The position numbers and the translations under genes were made by a program. This document shows, piece by piece, positions 47,735 to 57,930 of a stretch of 64,000 nucleotides of DNA. The stretch is taken from the NCBI GenBank assembly GCA_964019055.1, contig OZ025218.1, forward strand, positions 507,501-571,500. The letters run 5' to 3'. Origin of the DNA: Anthopleura xanthogrammica (Eukaryota; Cnidaria; Anthozoa; Actiniaria; Actiniidae). Under the pieces are notes generated by a model. That model saw nothing but the letters and a program-made list of their open reading frames with translations. It ran no database searches and was not told where the DNA came from. Each line of letters begins with the position of its first letter. The stretch's first letter is position 1.

Positions 47735-48091
47735 GAAGAGGAATACGACACACATAAAAGAAAGTTTGAGCAGATTCCATCGACTTCAAGAACTAATCTC
47801 TGAATATGCAAGCAAGAGAATTGTGGTAGTGGTAGTGCACTCGCTCTTCTCATCTCTAGGATCTCTGGTTTGATTCCTGCACTCGACATCAAATGTGAGT
47901 AGAGTTTGTAAGTTCTCCTTTTCCCTTGCTGTTGCTTGCTATTCCCAATGTTTCCTGAAAACATAAATATACAACAAACCTAACATTTTGTGGCTTGTAG
48001 TAAGGTACTTACGACATCTTGCAGAAATACAAGTTGACTGTAGAATCAACGAAAGATTTCCCAAGAAGAAAAGCAGAGTTAACTTCAACAT
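46635..48091 (-). CDS. Small secreted C-type lectin 1 (CTL1)
   Basis: Three exons on the minus strand: 48013-48091, 47355-47573 and 46635-46840, 167 residues. Exon 1 encodes the signal peptide MLKLTLLFFLGNLSLILQST; an in-frame ATG 12 codons further up exists but gives a poorer leader. The rest is one C-type lectin domain: [61 protein letters not shown] and MKWNDAVCNHS. The EPN and WND motifs predict Ca-dependent mannose-type sugar binding, and both CTLD disulphides can form. It is a secreted lectin, possibly in recognition of microbes or symbionts (inference). Introns hold a 92-bp satellite and a GA repeat plus a SINE-like element. Confidence 0.85.
46855..47265. repeat. 92-bp satellite, second array, about 4 units
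   Basis: Same family as 22470-23465 (ACATTGAAATGGCTTCCCAT, TACTGACTTACAGCA) but with inserts such as ATATACGTACACGG. Fills intron 2 of CTL1. Confidence 0.88.
47640..47732. repeat. GA dinucleotide microsatellite
   Basis: About 45 perfect GA units in intron 1 of CTL1. Confidence 0.95.
47800..47930. mobile_element. tRNA-derived SINE-like element
   Basis: GTGGTAGTGCACTCGCTC and GGTTTGATTCCTGCACTCGA resemble tRNA A- and B-box regions, followed by GTGAGTAGAGTTTG. A related element lies at 54960-55145. Confidence 0.5.
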
Positions 48092-48209
48092 TATCGAATT
48101 GTTCAAGACTAATATTTCTGATTTCAAGTCAAATTCTTTCTAACTCGTCTAGCAGAAGCTTCTTATAGACCGCCTTCAGAAAATATTAATTAATCTCCAA
48201 AATTCAGGG

Positions 48210-48216
48210 TTTTATA
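48210..48216 (-). promoter_or_regulatory. Candidate TATA box for CTL1
   Basis: TATAAAA on the minus strand about 120 bases upstream of the CTL1 start codon. Position is plausible for a TATA element with a short 5' UTR; no other support. Confidence 0.35.
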
Positions 48217-48409
48217 GACTTGGAATCGTGACAGAAAACCCGTACTTTTATGGAGACTTACCTTTAGGAAAGGTCAACAGGAAGTCACCGAGTCCTTTCC
48301 GGTATAAAATACGCTCTTCCTTTTAGTCTGTAGCTTCTGAAATTATATTTAAGACATCCTGTTACAAATTCCATCGCGATGAATTTAAGCATTGTAATGG
48401 TTTTGCATA

Positions 48410-48618
48410 TATTATCCTTAGCACTATCCTTAGCACTATCCTTAGCACTACCCTTAGCACTATCCTTAGCACTACCCTTAGCACTATCCTTAGCACTATC
48501 CTTAGCACTATCCTTAGCACTATCCTTAGCACTATCCTTAGCACTATCCTTAGCACTATCCTTAGCACTATCCTTAGCACTATCCTTAGCACTATCCTTA
48601 GCACTATCCTTAGCGCTA
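48410..48618. repeat. 12-bp minisatellite ATCCTTAGCACT
   Basis: About 17 units with only two C/T variants, 300 bases upstream of CTL1. No relation seen to the other 12-bp array at 43560. Confidence 0.92.
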
Positions 48619-48699
48619 TGATTGTTGGAGAGTATCTGATTATTTTCCTAACAGAAACCGCTAAAATAAAACAAAAAATGATCTACATGTTTTAACCTC

Positions 48700-48845
48700 C
48701 ACCTGAAACAAATAGCACGTTAGAAAACAAATCCTGTCATGAAGAAAAAGTACTGAAAAATCTTTTAATTATAGAACTGATTTTCGTTTTGGACCCGGAA
48801 GTCGTTCCCCATACGAGTCACGCTAAACTTAAGACCTCTTTAGCG
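48700..48845. repeat. Dispersed repeat, inverted copy of 5130-5280
   Basis: ACAAATCCTGTCATGAAGAA and TTTCGTTTTGGACCCGGAAG are reverse complements of segments near 5235 and 5180. Confidence 0.6.
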
Positions 48846-48859
48846 CGCGCAATCGTCGT

Positions 48860-49018
48860 CATGACGAGGTAAGCTTTTGTGGACGTCAATCAAGGCGTTT
48901 CCATGACATTCCATAGGCACGTGCTCTGTCAATCACAGGGCTTCTCATGATCACGACGAAGTAAGCTTTTGTGGACGTCAATCAAGGTGTTTCCATGACG
49001 TTCCATAGGCACGTGTTT
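48860..49018. repeat. Two-unit tandem duplication
   Basis: GTAAGCTTTTGTGGACGTCA and TTTCCATGACATTCCATAGG recur about 90 bases apart. A diverged piece is at 61795-61855 (CAAGGCGTTTCCATGATACT). Confidence 0.65.
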
Positions 49019-49159
49019 TTCGACAATGTGATGAAAACAATTTATTTGCGTCTACCAAACCCTATTTTCGTGATTTGTACATTTTCAAGGATGTGATTGT
49101 GACACAGTGTAACTAGTGAACTTCTTGATCCCTTGGCCACTGAACAATTACTCGCCAAA

Positions 49160-49768
49160 TCAAAATAACAAAGGTATAAATGTTGTTATGGTACACCCAA
49201 TGAATATAGGAACTACTACAAACCTACCTTCCTCCCTGAAGCTTCGCAGAGCTGACGCTTCCAAACCAATGAGGGAAGAGACGACTGCAGCAACGAATAG
49301 CCGATAATTCGTCACATGGACTCGATGCCACATTGGGAACTTAAGGCCGAGGAAGCGCTCACAGTTTAATGTGGTGAGTAAAACATGAGAAGCAATTGAT
49401 GTGCTCATAAACAGCGTCACAGTCACATAGCAGTTCGGTGGACGTCTCATCTGGTACGCGATTTCTTTGTCCAAAAACAGCGTACAACCAACTGCACCTC
49501 GCAAGAGATCGTTCATCGCGATGGCTCCCAGAACAACATTGGCTTGTGTTCGGAGAGCTGGCTTCCGATAAAATGCCAACAGTACCATCACGTTCAGAAA
49601 GATAGTAAATGGACAAGATAAGGTGGTTGCGACCAAAGTAAAGAGAGACGTTGCGAGGGAAGCAGGGCTTGCCTGGTGTGGATCCTTCAGATCATCATAG
49701 GTTTGACAAACGAAGAGTGCGGCATTCTTGTAGGAGTTATTCGTGGTCGTTTCATTTGTAGGCGCCAT
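49160..49768 (-). pseudogene. Truncated rhodopsin-class GPCR pseudogene
   Basis: The 202-residue frame is closely similar along its whole length to the intact receptor at 56367-57308 (for example TFLF/STSIASHVLLTTLNCERF, LGLKFPMWH). It carries TM1 to TM5 but then shifts frame by a net +2 bases relative to the intact copy around TM5 and meets TGA. Similarity ends shortly after GGCGAGTAATT, so TM6 and TM7 are absent. Upstream sequence is also homologous (CAACAGGACGTCCAGCCACT against CAACAGAACGTCCAGCAACT), showing segmental duplication rather than retroposition. A short functional product cannot be excluded but a five-helix receptor is unlikely. Confidence 0.8.
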
Positions 49769-50049
49769 TTCTTGTCTACCAGTGGCTGGACGTCCTGTTG
49801 AACTAAGTCACGTTAGCTCTCACAACACGCTCTATAAAGTGGAGGGTTTGGAAAAGCCGTGTTTATACTACATGTCCAATGTTCCCTTTCGTTTAAAATA
49901 GAACTTTTAATTTCGAAAAGACAGACGTCACTTCCTTGCGCAGCATTTTTCTTTTTTCTGTTAATCAGTAAGTCTGAGAAACACACGCCTCCTTTACAGA
50001 CGTTATTTGTGTAAGAGACCAACACAAATGACGTCTGCAAAAGAGGCTA

Positions 50050-50165
50050 GACAAACGCTGAAGAGTGGGGCATTCAACGGGAAATCATGCGTTCTTGTTT
50101 CATTTGTAGGCGCCATTTCTTGTTTACCAGATTTCTAGACGTTCTGTTGAAATTAAGTACTTAAC
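50050..50165 (-). pseudogene. Third GPCR relic: 5' UTR and first about 22 codons only
   Basis: On the minus strand, ATGGCGCCTACAAATGAAAC at 50097-50116 is identical to the start of the intact GPCR. The frame continues to a stretch like NAPLFSVC, matching NSPLFSIC, and then similarity is lost near 50050. The 5' side also matches (CAACAGAACGTCTAG). This is a truncated third copy lying between the GPCR pseudogene and CTL2. Confidence 0.65.
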
Positions 50166-50702
50166 CCAGCAATATAAGCTAGAGCTTTAATGAAAATGCA
50201 GGACCATTGAAAGCGGAGAGCTTAACTGGAAAATTCTGAAAATGGCGTTTTTATGCTATCAAATGACAAAATCTAACTAATAAAAGAGAGAATTAAAGCG
50301 TGGTCCTGGTTGAATAATAACCTTAAAAGATACCACTTTGAAAAACACAAGATAAAACATTTAAAATAAAAAATCATAGAGTTTATTGCAACAAACATTG
50401 GGAGTCATCAAAAGCTTTCCTTACTAGAATGTACCCCTAAAAATACTGCATGTGCTAAAAACCAACGACTTTCCCTTTCTACCCATAAAAGAGGGGGTGC
50501 CTTACGATTTTAACCCCTAAAAGATACGATGTTCATTAAAAACCCTACCCCCTAATGATAACTGGTACTGTCAAGTTTCCTATTCAAAGGATAAAGGAAA
50601 AACAATATGCATTTTCCCAATATTTTACCACGTACGTAAAAAACTAGGATTTCATGCATCTTTCATTACAAAAAGGTTACAAGGAAGTGGGCCTTCAACA
50701 AA

Positions 50703-52227
50703 TCAATATTGCTTTTCTTTTTCACACAAGTAAATTAAAGCAGTATTGCCAACACATATTTCGTCATTCCAGTCTAAGCTGCCTAAGTACATTACCCCGC
50801 AATCTTCAGCATTGCCTTTGTAGTTGTTAGGTTCGTCTGATCTCCATTTAGAGTATTGACCAGATAAGGCAGATCCATCCACCCATGTGAATACGTTGTT
50901 GGATTCTAGAAAAAAAAAAGAAATGCAATTTATAAGATGTAAAACAAGCTAGTAAGCCAACCAGCCAACCAGCCAACCAGCCAACCAGCCAACCAGCCAA
51001 CCAGCCAACCAGCCAACCAGCCAACCAGCCAACCAGCCAACCAGCCAACCAGCCAACCAGCCAACCAGCCAACCAGCCAACCAGCCAACCAGCCAACCAG
51101 CCAACCAGCCAACCAGCCAACCAGCCAACCAGCCAACCAGCCAACCAGCCAACCAGCCAACCAGCCAACCAGCCAACCAGCCAACCAGCCAACCAGCCAA
51201 CCAGCCAACCAGCCAACCAGCCAACCAGCCAAGAGAATATCATATTACTTATCCTGACTTATTGCTTTTTCTTTTTTGTGTGTCTTCACCTTGTAGCTAT
51301 TTATCTCACCAGAACCAGCTAACTTATCATTTATCGTTTACTAACTGTATCCTGTCATAATTCAATTACTTTACCTCCAACTAATCCCATCCACATGCGA
51401 CTGTTCCTACTTGAGTAAGTACGAGCCAGAATAGCCACATATCTGTTTTCTTGGGCTGACCTTATCTTCACCAAGTCACCTCCCATGGATAAACAGGCTT
51501 TTCTTGCATCGTTCCATTTGGTTGTTGGCTTGGTGCCCACTCGATAACAGTAGCTTGATTCCTTATAGGTAACCCAATCCGGTGGACAAGAAACTACATG
51601 TAAACAAAGCGAAGTTCAGTCTGATATTCAAAATACCACGTAACTTAGTTTGGATGCCAAAGGTTTGTTCGTTAGTTTGTTACGTATATCTTGTTTTCGC
51701 AGTATTCTTTTGATAATAGGAATCTTAAAAATGATTTGATTAATGATTTATAATGAATTAGTTAATGATTTATAATTTATATAGTGCCCTTTCTATATGT
51801 ATGTAATGAAAGGCGCTTTACCAAAAAAACCGTTTGGGTAAAATTTCTATTAATGCAATTAAAGACAGGAAAAGCTAAAAAGAATTGGAACATGCAAAAA
51901 GCACGAAAAGTAGGTTTTGAAAAATACATGATAAAAGCAAGGAAAAGCTATAATCTGGTGGCAGTGTTCCTAGCTTCAAGCCTTTGCTCGTTCACCTATG
52001 CGACCCATGGGCTTGATTTCTAAGCTATGTTGCACTTAGATTTCCTTGTTGTTTCTCTCCTGTGAGCTAGGGCTTTTTCTCTGATGAAACTCCCCATTTT
52101 TTCCTCCCTCCTCAAAATCTCAAGACCAATTCTATTATAGTGGAAGAATCGAGTACTTACGATACTTGGCTGAAGTAAGAGCTTGTAGATAGACCACCAA
52201 AAGAAGGAAAGCGAGTTTAGACATCAT
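50703..52227 (-). CDS. Small secreted C-type lectin 2 (CTL2)
   Basis: Three minus-strand exons, 52161-52227, 51375-51593 and 50703-50905, 162 residues. The leader is [20 protein letters not shown]; either of two adjacent Met codons could start. The CTLD has [55 protein letters not shown] and [14 protein letters not shown] and WND are kept and all four CTLD cysteines are present, so it looks functional. Exon 1 to intron 1 and the upstream 150 bases are closely similar to CTL3, a tandem duplicate. Intron 2 holds a long CCAACCAG repeat. Confidence 0.83.
50949..51232. repeat. CCAACCAG octamer array
   Basis: About 35 perfect CCAACCAG units in intron 2 of CTL2; absent at the same intron of CTL3. 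It arose after the CTL2-CTL3 duplication or was lost from CTL3. Confidence 0.95.
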
Positions 52228-52400
52228 TGGCTTGAGATTTCTAAGATTAAAGACAAACTCTGCTTGGGCTTGTAATTGGAAGTAATATCAAAGACGCTCG
52301 CAGCAGATAACAACGAAGTTGATCCAACGAAGGTTCTAGCTCCAGACAAGCCTCGACAAGACATTGACTTGATCTGTTGTCGGTCAATAGATAATAGAAT
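51600..52400 (-). repeat. Segmental duplication unit, partner of 53978-54905
   Basis: Shared non-coding sequence includes CAGTCTGATATTCAAAATAC, ATTCTTTTGATAATAGGAAT, GCTCGTTCACCTATGC and, upstream of the start codon, GCTCGCAGCAGATAACAACG. Coding exon 1 lies inside. It shows CTL2 and CTL3 arose by tandem duplication of about 2.4 kb including promoter and SINE-like pieces. Confidence 0.8.
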
Positions 52401-52459
52401 AGCAAAACTACGGTTTTGATTTTCAACAGTCTCTCAAGGTATTACCTTGCAAACAGAAG

Positions 52460-52620
52460 TTCTCAATCGGTGGGGCTGGGGGAAGTACAGTGAAAATCAA
52501 GAGTGGTGTAGCGGAAGTAAACTCGGGTTCATAAAAATCAACATGTGAGTTGAGTTTGTTTGATGTGTTGTTCTCTCCCTTGCCACGAGGGCTTTTCTCC
52601 AGATCTACCAGCCCTCTGAA
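52460..52620. mobile_element. SINE-like element (diverged)
   Basis: GAGTGGTGTAGCGGAAGTA and GTGAGTTGAGTTTGTTTGAT match the position and style of the element at 54960-55145 but the B-box part is deleted. It is the duplicate of that element. Confidence 0.4.
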
Positions 52621-52754
52621 TGAACAGCGATAAGGGATTTGAATATGCTATTGCTTATAAAATACGCATAAGTGTAGACGGGATCTAAGTTTGCTCTTGT
52701 GATTTTACTGTATTGTGAAATAGCCTTACCTGGTTAACTCGAATAAAATGTTAG

Positions 52755-52918
52755 ATAGCATGTATCCCATCCCGGGAATAAGATTCGTTGTTTGAGTTGC
52801 ATCAGTCCATATTCATGTCTCTACTCATGCACAACTGTTAAACAAAGGCATGATACTCTAAGGAATGGCACGTGGTCTGAAATGGGAAAACATTACGCCC
52901 AAGGTAAAGCAGAGAGGT
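52755..52918. mobile_element. MITE family A, copy 9
   Basis: GGCACGTGGTCTGAAATGGG and AACATTACGCCCAAGGTAAA form the right arm; the left arm is truncated at 52770. It lies between CTL2 and CTL3. Confidence 0.65.
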
Positions 52919-53362
52919 CCATTAAGGCAAGAGACCTTGGAATAGCCTCATCAGTCACCCACATTTGTTTGTTCCCCACCCCATAAAATAATAGCTGTCA
53001 CCTTGTTAAGTCTCTTATTCACAGGAACAGAGAAAAACAACGTTAAGACGCATTTTCCCTAAAATTTTATTCCACAAGTAGAAACTATTTCATGTATCTT
53101 TTGATATGACCAGGTACCACGCAGACGGTAACTCGAACCACGGAAGGGGGTCATCATTGATGACGACTTACCACTGTTTTCATTGTTACACGCTGATCGA
53201 GACTACAGTTTCGTCAGGGAAATCGGGAAATACACTACTCTTAAACAAATATTGTTCAGTACCTTTACATACTCTGATTGACAGCAGTGTATTGCCTGAT
53301 TTCTCTGCGCGACTGTTGTCTCGTTCAACGCGTATAGCAATGAAACAGTGATAAGTTCAGAA

Positions 53363-54723
53363 TCAATATGCCTTTTCTCTTTCACACACGTAAAACATTG
53401 TAGCTCTACTTACAGGATATTCGTCATTCCATTTCATACTTCCTAAGATTATCGCACCAAACGAAACCTCATTACGGCCTTTGTAGTTGTTAGGCTCGCC
53501 TGAATTCCAGTTGGAGTATTGACCCACCAAAGGAGAACCATCCACCCAAGTGAATACGTTGTTAATATCTAAAAAATATCATGTAATTTGTAAGAAATAG
53601 CAGTTGACAACTGCAAAACTTTTTAGCCTAACTATTCTTTCGATGAATGAGTTCAACAACTTCGCCGTGTTTATAACTATACTAAAACTAGCTACCAGGC
53701 TTCCTAGGATGGCACGTTCTCTCTAGCCGCGCGGCAGCGGAACCTTTACTTTACCTCCAACTAGCCCCATCCATATTTGGCTGTTCCTACTTGAGTAAGT
53801 GCGAGCCAGAAGAGCCACGTATCTGTTTTCTTGGGCTGACCTTATCTTCACCAAGTCACCTCCCATGGATAAACAGGCTTTTCTTGCATCGTTCCTTTTG
53901 GTCGTTGGCGTGTTGCCCACTCGGTAACAGTAGCTTGATTCCTTATAGGTAACCCAACCCAGTGGACAAGAAACTATATGTAAACAAAGTGAAGTTGAGT
54001 CTGATATTCAAAATACCACGTAACTTAACTTAGTTTGGATGCCAAAGTTTTGTTCGTTAGTTTGTTACGTATATCTCGTTTTCGCAGTATTCTTTTGATA
54101 ATAGGAATCTTAAAAATGATTTGATTAATGATTTATAATGATTTATGATTTATATAATGCACTTTCTATATGTGTGTAATGAAAGGCGCTTTACAGAAAA
54201 AAAAACTGTTTCGATCAAATTTCTGTTCATTCAAATAAAGGCAGGAAAAGCTTAAAAAAACAAAAATGGAAACGGATATAAAGCAAAATTGACACGCGAA
54301 AAGCAAGAAAATACATTTTGTAAAGTACCATAAAGCAAGGAAAAGCTATAATATATATGGTGGCAATGTTTTTAGTTCCAAGCGCTTGCTCGTTCACCTA
54401 TGCAACCCATTGGTTCGATTTCTAAGTTACCATGTTGTACTTAGATTTCCTTGTTGGTTCTCTCCTGTGATATGAGGGCTTTTTTCCAATCAAGTACTCC
54501 TCTTTTTCTCCCTCCTCAAAATCTCAATAGGAATTATATTTGAATTTAGTGGAAGAAGAGCCACTCTGCGGAGATATCCCTGGCACATGACATATTATTT
54601 GACAGGGTGGGATTCCAACAGATAGCAAATTAGGAATTTAGTGTTGTACGAGTACTTACGATACTTGGCTGAAGTAAGAGCTTGAAGACAGACCACCAAA
54701 AGGAGGAAAGCGAGTTTAGACAT
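53363..54723 (-). CDS. Small secreted C-type lectin 3 (CTL3), lacking the C2-C3 disulphide
   Basis: Three minus-strand exons, 54660-54723, 53755-53973 and 53363-53568, 162 residues, with no internal stop. The leader [19 protein letters not shown] is nearly the same as in CTL2. The CTLD keeps GEPNNYKG and MKWND but reads NEVSFGAI where relatives have AEDCGMI, and NDEYPVS where they have NDAVCNH. Both cysteines of the second CTLD disulphide are thus gone together. The conserved Trp in TTKWNDA is also Arg. Either a fold relaxed in this paralogue or an early decaying copy. Confidence 0.72.
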
Positions 54724-54905
54724 AATTGGCTTGAGATCTTCGAGACTAAAGACAAACTCTGCTTGGGCTTGCAATGGGAAGTAATATCAAAGACGCTCGC
54801 AGCAGATAACAACGAAGTTGATCCAACGAAGGTTCTCCAGACAAGCCTCGACAAGACAATGTCTTCATCTGTTGAAGGTCAATAGACAATGAAATAGTAA
54901 ACTAC
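53978..54905 (-). repeat. Segmental duplication unit, partner of 51600-52400
   Basis: Contains CTL3 exon 1, intron 1 and 150 bases of upstream sequence similar to CTL2. Upstream CAACGAAGTTGATCCAACGA and AAGCCTCGACAAGACA are near-identical, marking a shared promoter region. Confidence 0.8.
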
Positions 54906-54959
54906 GGTTTTGATTTTCAGTAGTCTGTTTAGGTATTACCATGCAAACATAGTTCCCAA

Positions 54960-55145
54960 GCGGGGTAGAGGTGGGGGAAGTGGCAGTGGAAATCAAGAGA
55001 TGTGTAGCAGTAATGCACTGGGCTCTCAACTCTAGGGTCTCGGGTTCGATTCCTGGACTCGGCATCACATGCTTATGTGAGTACAGTTTGTTTATAGACT
55101 TGTATTTCCTTTGATTCGAGGGATTTTTTTCGGGTTCTCTATTGT
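54960..55145. mobile_element. tRNA-derived SINE-like element
   Basis: TGTAGCAGTAATGCACTGGG and GGTCTCGGGTTCGATTCCTG resemble the A and B boxes of a tRNA gene; GTGAGTACAGTTTGTTTATA follows. The GGTTCGATTCC B box is perfect. Confidence 0.6.
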
Positions 55146-55149
55146 GTTG

Positions 55150-56160
55150 CAAATGCGTTTACTTCCACTCTACAGATTATGCAGACCAAGTTCCATGGGA
55201 TGATCTGTCTGTCCAAGATAATACCAAGTGGAGTGATGGTACCACCAACATACAGTTCCTGTTTTGCGGAGGGAGGAAAACCAGAAAAAAAACCCTCGGA
55301 TCAAGGAAGTATTTTAATATTTTTATTTTAATATTTTAATTAAAATGTGTTTTATAAGCACTTCAAATGAGTATCATTATGACAATACTTTGCATGCTTG
55401 AAAACCCATTATCACATTTCCGCGTACACATCACCTGTCTACACTTTAAAATTGAGTGGGCCTCAAGAATATTATCTCTGATATTTCTTCCCTTTCCACT
55501 GATGGAAAATCTCTTACACTGTTTCTACTTCAGTTATATTCTGAATGCCTTACAAAACTGATTGCCTTGTGACTAAATACGAGAAAGCGTGGTCCAGGAA
55601 TTTCTCTTTTTTAATGAAGTCATTGGATCGATCATGATTAATAATAAAACCAGTTAAAATTTTAGTTCTGTAAATGATTTGTATGAGAATCACAGTCAAG
55701 ACCTGATCAGCCTTGTTTTCGTCATGCTTTTTGCTCTGTCATTGTTATAAACTTGAAACCAGCAGTCGTGTTAAAAGCCGGGAATACCAAATGAAAAGAC
55801 TGGAAAATGTTTCATAGTAGACGAAAATACAGTTCCTAAAAGATGAATTTGACATTAGTGTGTAGAACCGCGTAAAGTAAAGCCAATGGAAAGACAACAT
55901 GTCGATATTATTTCCAGGACGAACGTTCAGCTTATAACGTCGACAATATAGGAGGAATGGCGTGAAATATATAATTTATCGAAGTAACAATATTTGTCGA
56001 AGAAAGAATATTTGTATTATGATCATCCGAGTGGATGTAGTCCTGAGAAGGACTGTTTGCTGTGACTGACGTTTCGATAAATATCCATTCACCTGGGTTC
56101 AGACCTTTCTTTATAATACGAACAACGTCCTCTTTTATAAAAACAAACATTTGTTCACGA
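55150..56160. other. Intergenic, nothing recognised
   Basis: AT-rich. 56010-56080 (GTGACTGACGTTTCGATAA) is similar to 37640-37695 (GTGACTGACGATTCGATAAC), a dispersed repeat. A frame near 55180-55255 (DDLSVQDNTKWSDG) has no recognisable homology. Confidence 0.4.
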
Positions 56161-56366
56161 ACGCATTAAGGAATCACTTGTATATATATAGTTAAAGGAA
56201 CTGAAAGAATGAGTGCATTGATTAATACAAAAATGCTGCGCAAGGACGTGACGTCTGGACATGTAGTTAAAAACTGCTTTTCCAAACCCTCTGCACTTTA
56301 TAGGACGTTCTGTAGGGCTAAGGTAACACAGTTTCAACAGAACGTCCAGCAACTGGTACACATGAA

Positions 56367-57308
56367 ATGGCGCCTACAAATGAAACAGTCAACAATAACT
56401 CCTACAAAAATTCTCCACTCTTCAGCATTTGTGAATCCTATGATGATCTGAAGGATCCACACCAAGCAAGCCCTGTTTCCCTCGCAACGTCTCTCTTTAC
56501 TTTGGTCGCAACCACCTTGTCTTGTCCATTTACTATCTTTCTGAACGTGATGGTACTGTTGGCATTTTATCGGAAGCCAGCTCTCCGAACACAAGCCCAT
56601 GTTGTTCTTGGAGCCATCGCGGTGAGCGACCTCTTCCGAGGTGCAGTTGGTTGTCCGCTGTTTTTGGCCAAAGAAATCGCTTACCAGATGAGACGTCCAC
56701 CGAACTGCTATGTGACTGTGACGTTGTTTATGAGCACATCAATTGCTTCTCATGTTTTACTCACCACATTAAACTGTGAGCGCTTCCTTGGCCTTAAGTT
56801 CCCAATGTGGCATCTAGTCCATGTGACGAAATATCGGCTACTCGTTGCTGCAGTCGTCTCTTTCCTCATTGGTTTTAGTGCGTCAGCTCTGCGAAGCTTC
56901 AAGGAGGAAGGGAGGTTTGTATCAGTTCCTCTATCAATCGTGAGTACCATGGCAACACTCACCTTTTCCATTTTAATTTGGCGAGTAATTACTCAAAGGA
57001 ATCAAAAAGTTCAGCCCCTGGGTGCCCAACAAAACCAAAGTGCATCAGTGTCCAGCTCTGAAAAGAAAGCAGCAAAAATCGCCACATATCTTACCATGGC
57101 TTTTTTCGCCACAAGGATCATTCCTTTGGTAATTCTGACTGCGGTCTTCACACAGAACGATTTGATGTACGGAGCGGAACCATTTTTGCAGTTTTTTGCG
57201 TTGATGAATTCCATTATAAACCCTCTCATTTACGGCCTCATGAACGACAACATCAAAAAAGCATGTTTTGAATTAATCAAGTGCGAATCAACAGCGGAAG
57301 ATGATTGA
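56367..57308 (+). CDS. Intact intronless class A (rhodopsin-like) GPCR, 313 aa
   Basis: A single open frame with seven hydrophobic segments. The N-terminus has N-glycosylation sequons (NET, NNS). TM1 carries the Asn in FLNVMVLLAFY, TM2 the Asp in IAVSDLFRG, TM3 starts after the conserved Cys (PPNCYVTV) and ends in NCERF in place of DRY, and TM7 has SIINPLIYGLMN (NPxxY). TM6 lacks a clear CWxP. Short third loop (about 35 residues) and short tail. Ligand unknown; single-exon receptors of this kind are abundant in cnidarians. It has a truncated inverted copy at 49160-49768. Confidence 0.88.
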   Translation: MAPTNETVNNNSYKNSPLFSICESYDDLKDPHQASPVSLATSLFTLVATTLSCPFTIFLNVMVLLAFYRKPALRTQAHVVLGAIAVSDLFRGAVGCPLFLAKEIAYQMRRPPNCYVTVTLFMSTSIASHVLLTTLNCERFLGLKFPMWHLVHVTKYRLLVAAVVSFLIGFSASALRSFKEEGRFVSVPLSIVSTMATLTFSILIWRVITQRNQKVQPLGAQQNQSASVSSSEKKAAKIATYLTMAFFATRIIPLVILTAVFTQNDLMYGAEPFLQFFALMNSIINPLIYGLMNDNIKKACFELIKCESTAEDD

Positions 57309-57309
57309 A

Positions 57310-57593
57310 AAATAAAATGAAATTCCAGGAATTCAAAGCATATTCCTCGCATCAAAGCATTCGAAAGCTTTAGACACCGACGAAAATGGACGGGACAGGG
57401 ACAGTATTTATTCGCTTGTACATAAGAATTAGTTTATCTCGCATTTATCTGTTGATCGATATTATTAAATATGTATTAAGGGTCTTATATTTCGTGACAC
57501 AGGGCCATATTAACTAGTCAGTTTGTAAATATTTGTGCAGCACAATCTTGTAATAATTCAACAGTTCAAATTAAAGTTTTTGGATGAAGAAAC

Positions 57594-57600
<7 letters not shown>
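57310..57600 (+). other. 3' flank of the GPCR gene
   Basis: AATAAA occurs directly after the stop (57311) and ATTAAA near 57571 (CAAATTAAAGTTTTT). The second is the likelier polyadenylation signal. Nothing else seen. Confidence 0.35.

Positions 57601-57624
<24 letters not shown>
57596..57624. repeat. TA microsatellite
   Basis: About 14 TA units. Confidence 0.85.
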
Positions 57625-57629
<5 letters not shown>

Positions 57630-57724
57630 GTCTTAAAAGGGTTTTAACCTTTGATGTACAAGTTGAACCGTACGTTCATCCTGTGACTGAACTAGCAATA
57701 GAAAGCATTAGAATCAGTTTACAC

Positions 57725-57930
57725 CATCAAGGGTGGCATAGCGGTAGTACACTCGTCTCTCGCCTCTCTACTCTCAGCCAGATGGGTTAGCTTTGCTATT
57801 TCTAAGTGGCTTGTACTCCTTAACTGTTATATCTGTATATCTCCATGTCATTAGTTATCAGAAGGCTTAATAAATATGTCATTGCAATCGCTTTGTATTA
57901 TGTGTGAGTAGAGTTTGTTAAGGCCCGTTT
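57725..57930. mobile_element. SINE-like fragment
   Basis: GGGTGGCATAGCGGTAGTAC is an A-box-like start; GTGAGTAGAGTTTGTTAA near 57903 is the same downstream segment as in the elements at 47800 and 54960. The middle is replaced by unrelated sequence. Confidence 0.4.

Noticed and set aside
49160..49768. Functional short receptor
   Set aside because: Frame shift relative to the intact paralogue and absence of TM6-TM7 and NPxxY; treated as a pseudogene.
50848..51243. 131-residue Trp/Leu/Gly frame (GWLAGWLV repeats)
   Set aside because: Translation of the CCAACCAG octamer array in intron 2 of CTL2.
54960..55145. Possible functional tRNA gene
   Set aside because: A- and B-box-like motifs are present, but no cloverleaf could be drawn and related truncated copies exist nearby; SINE-like element preferred.
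55142..55339. Short frame with VPWDDLSVQDNTKW
   Set aside because: Acceptor-like CTACAG precedes it, but there is no partner exon and no homology I recognise.
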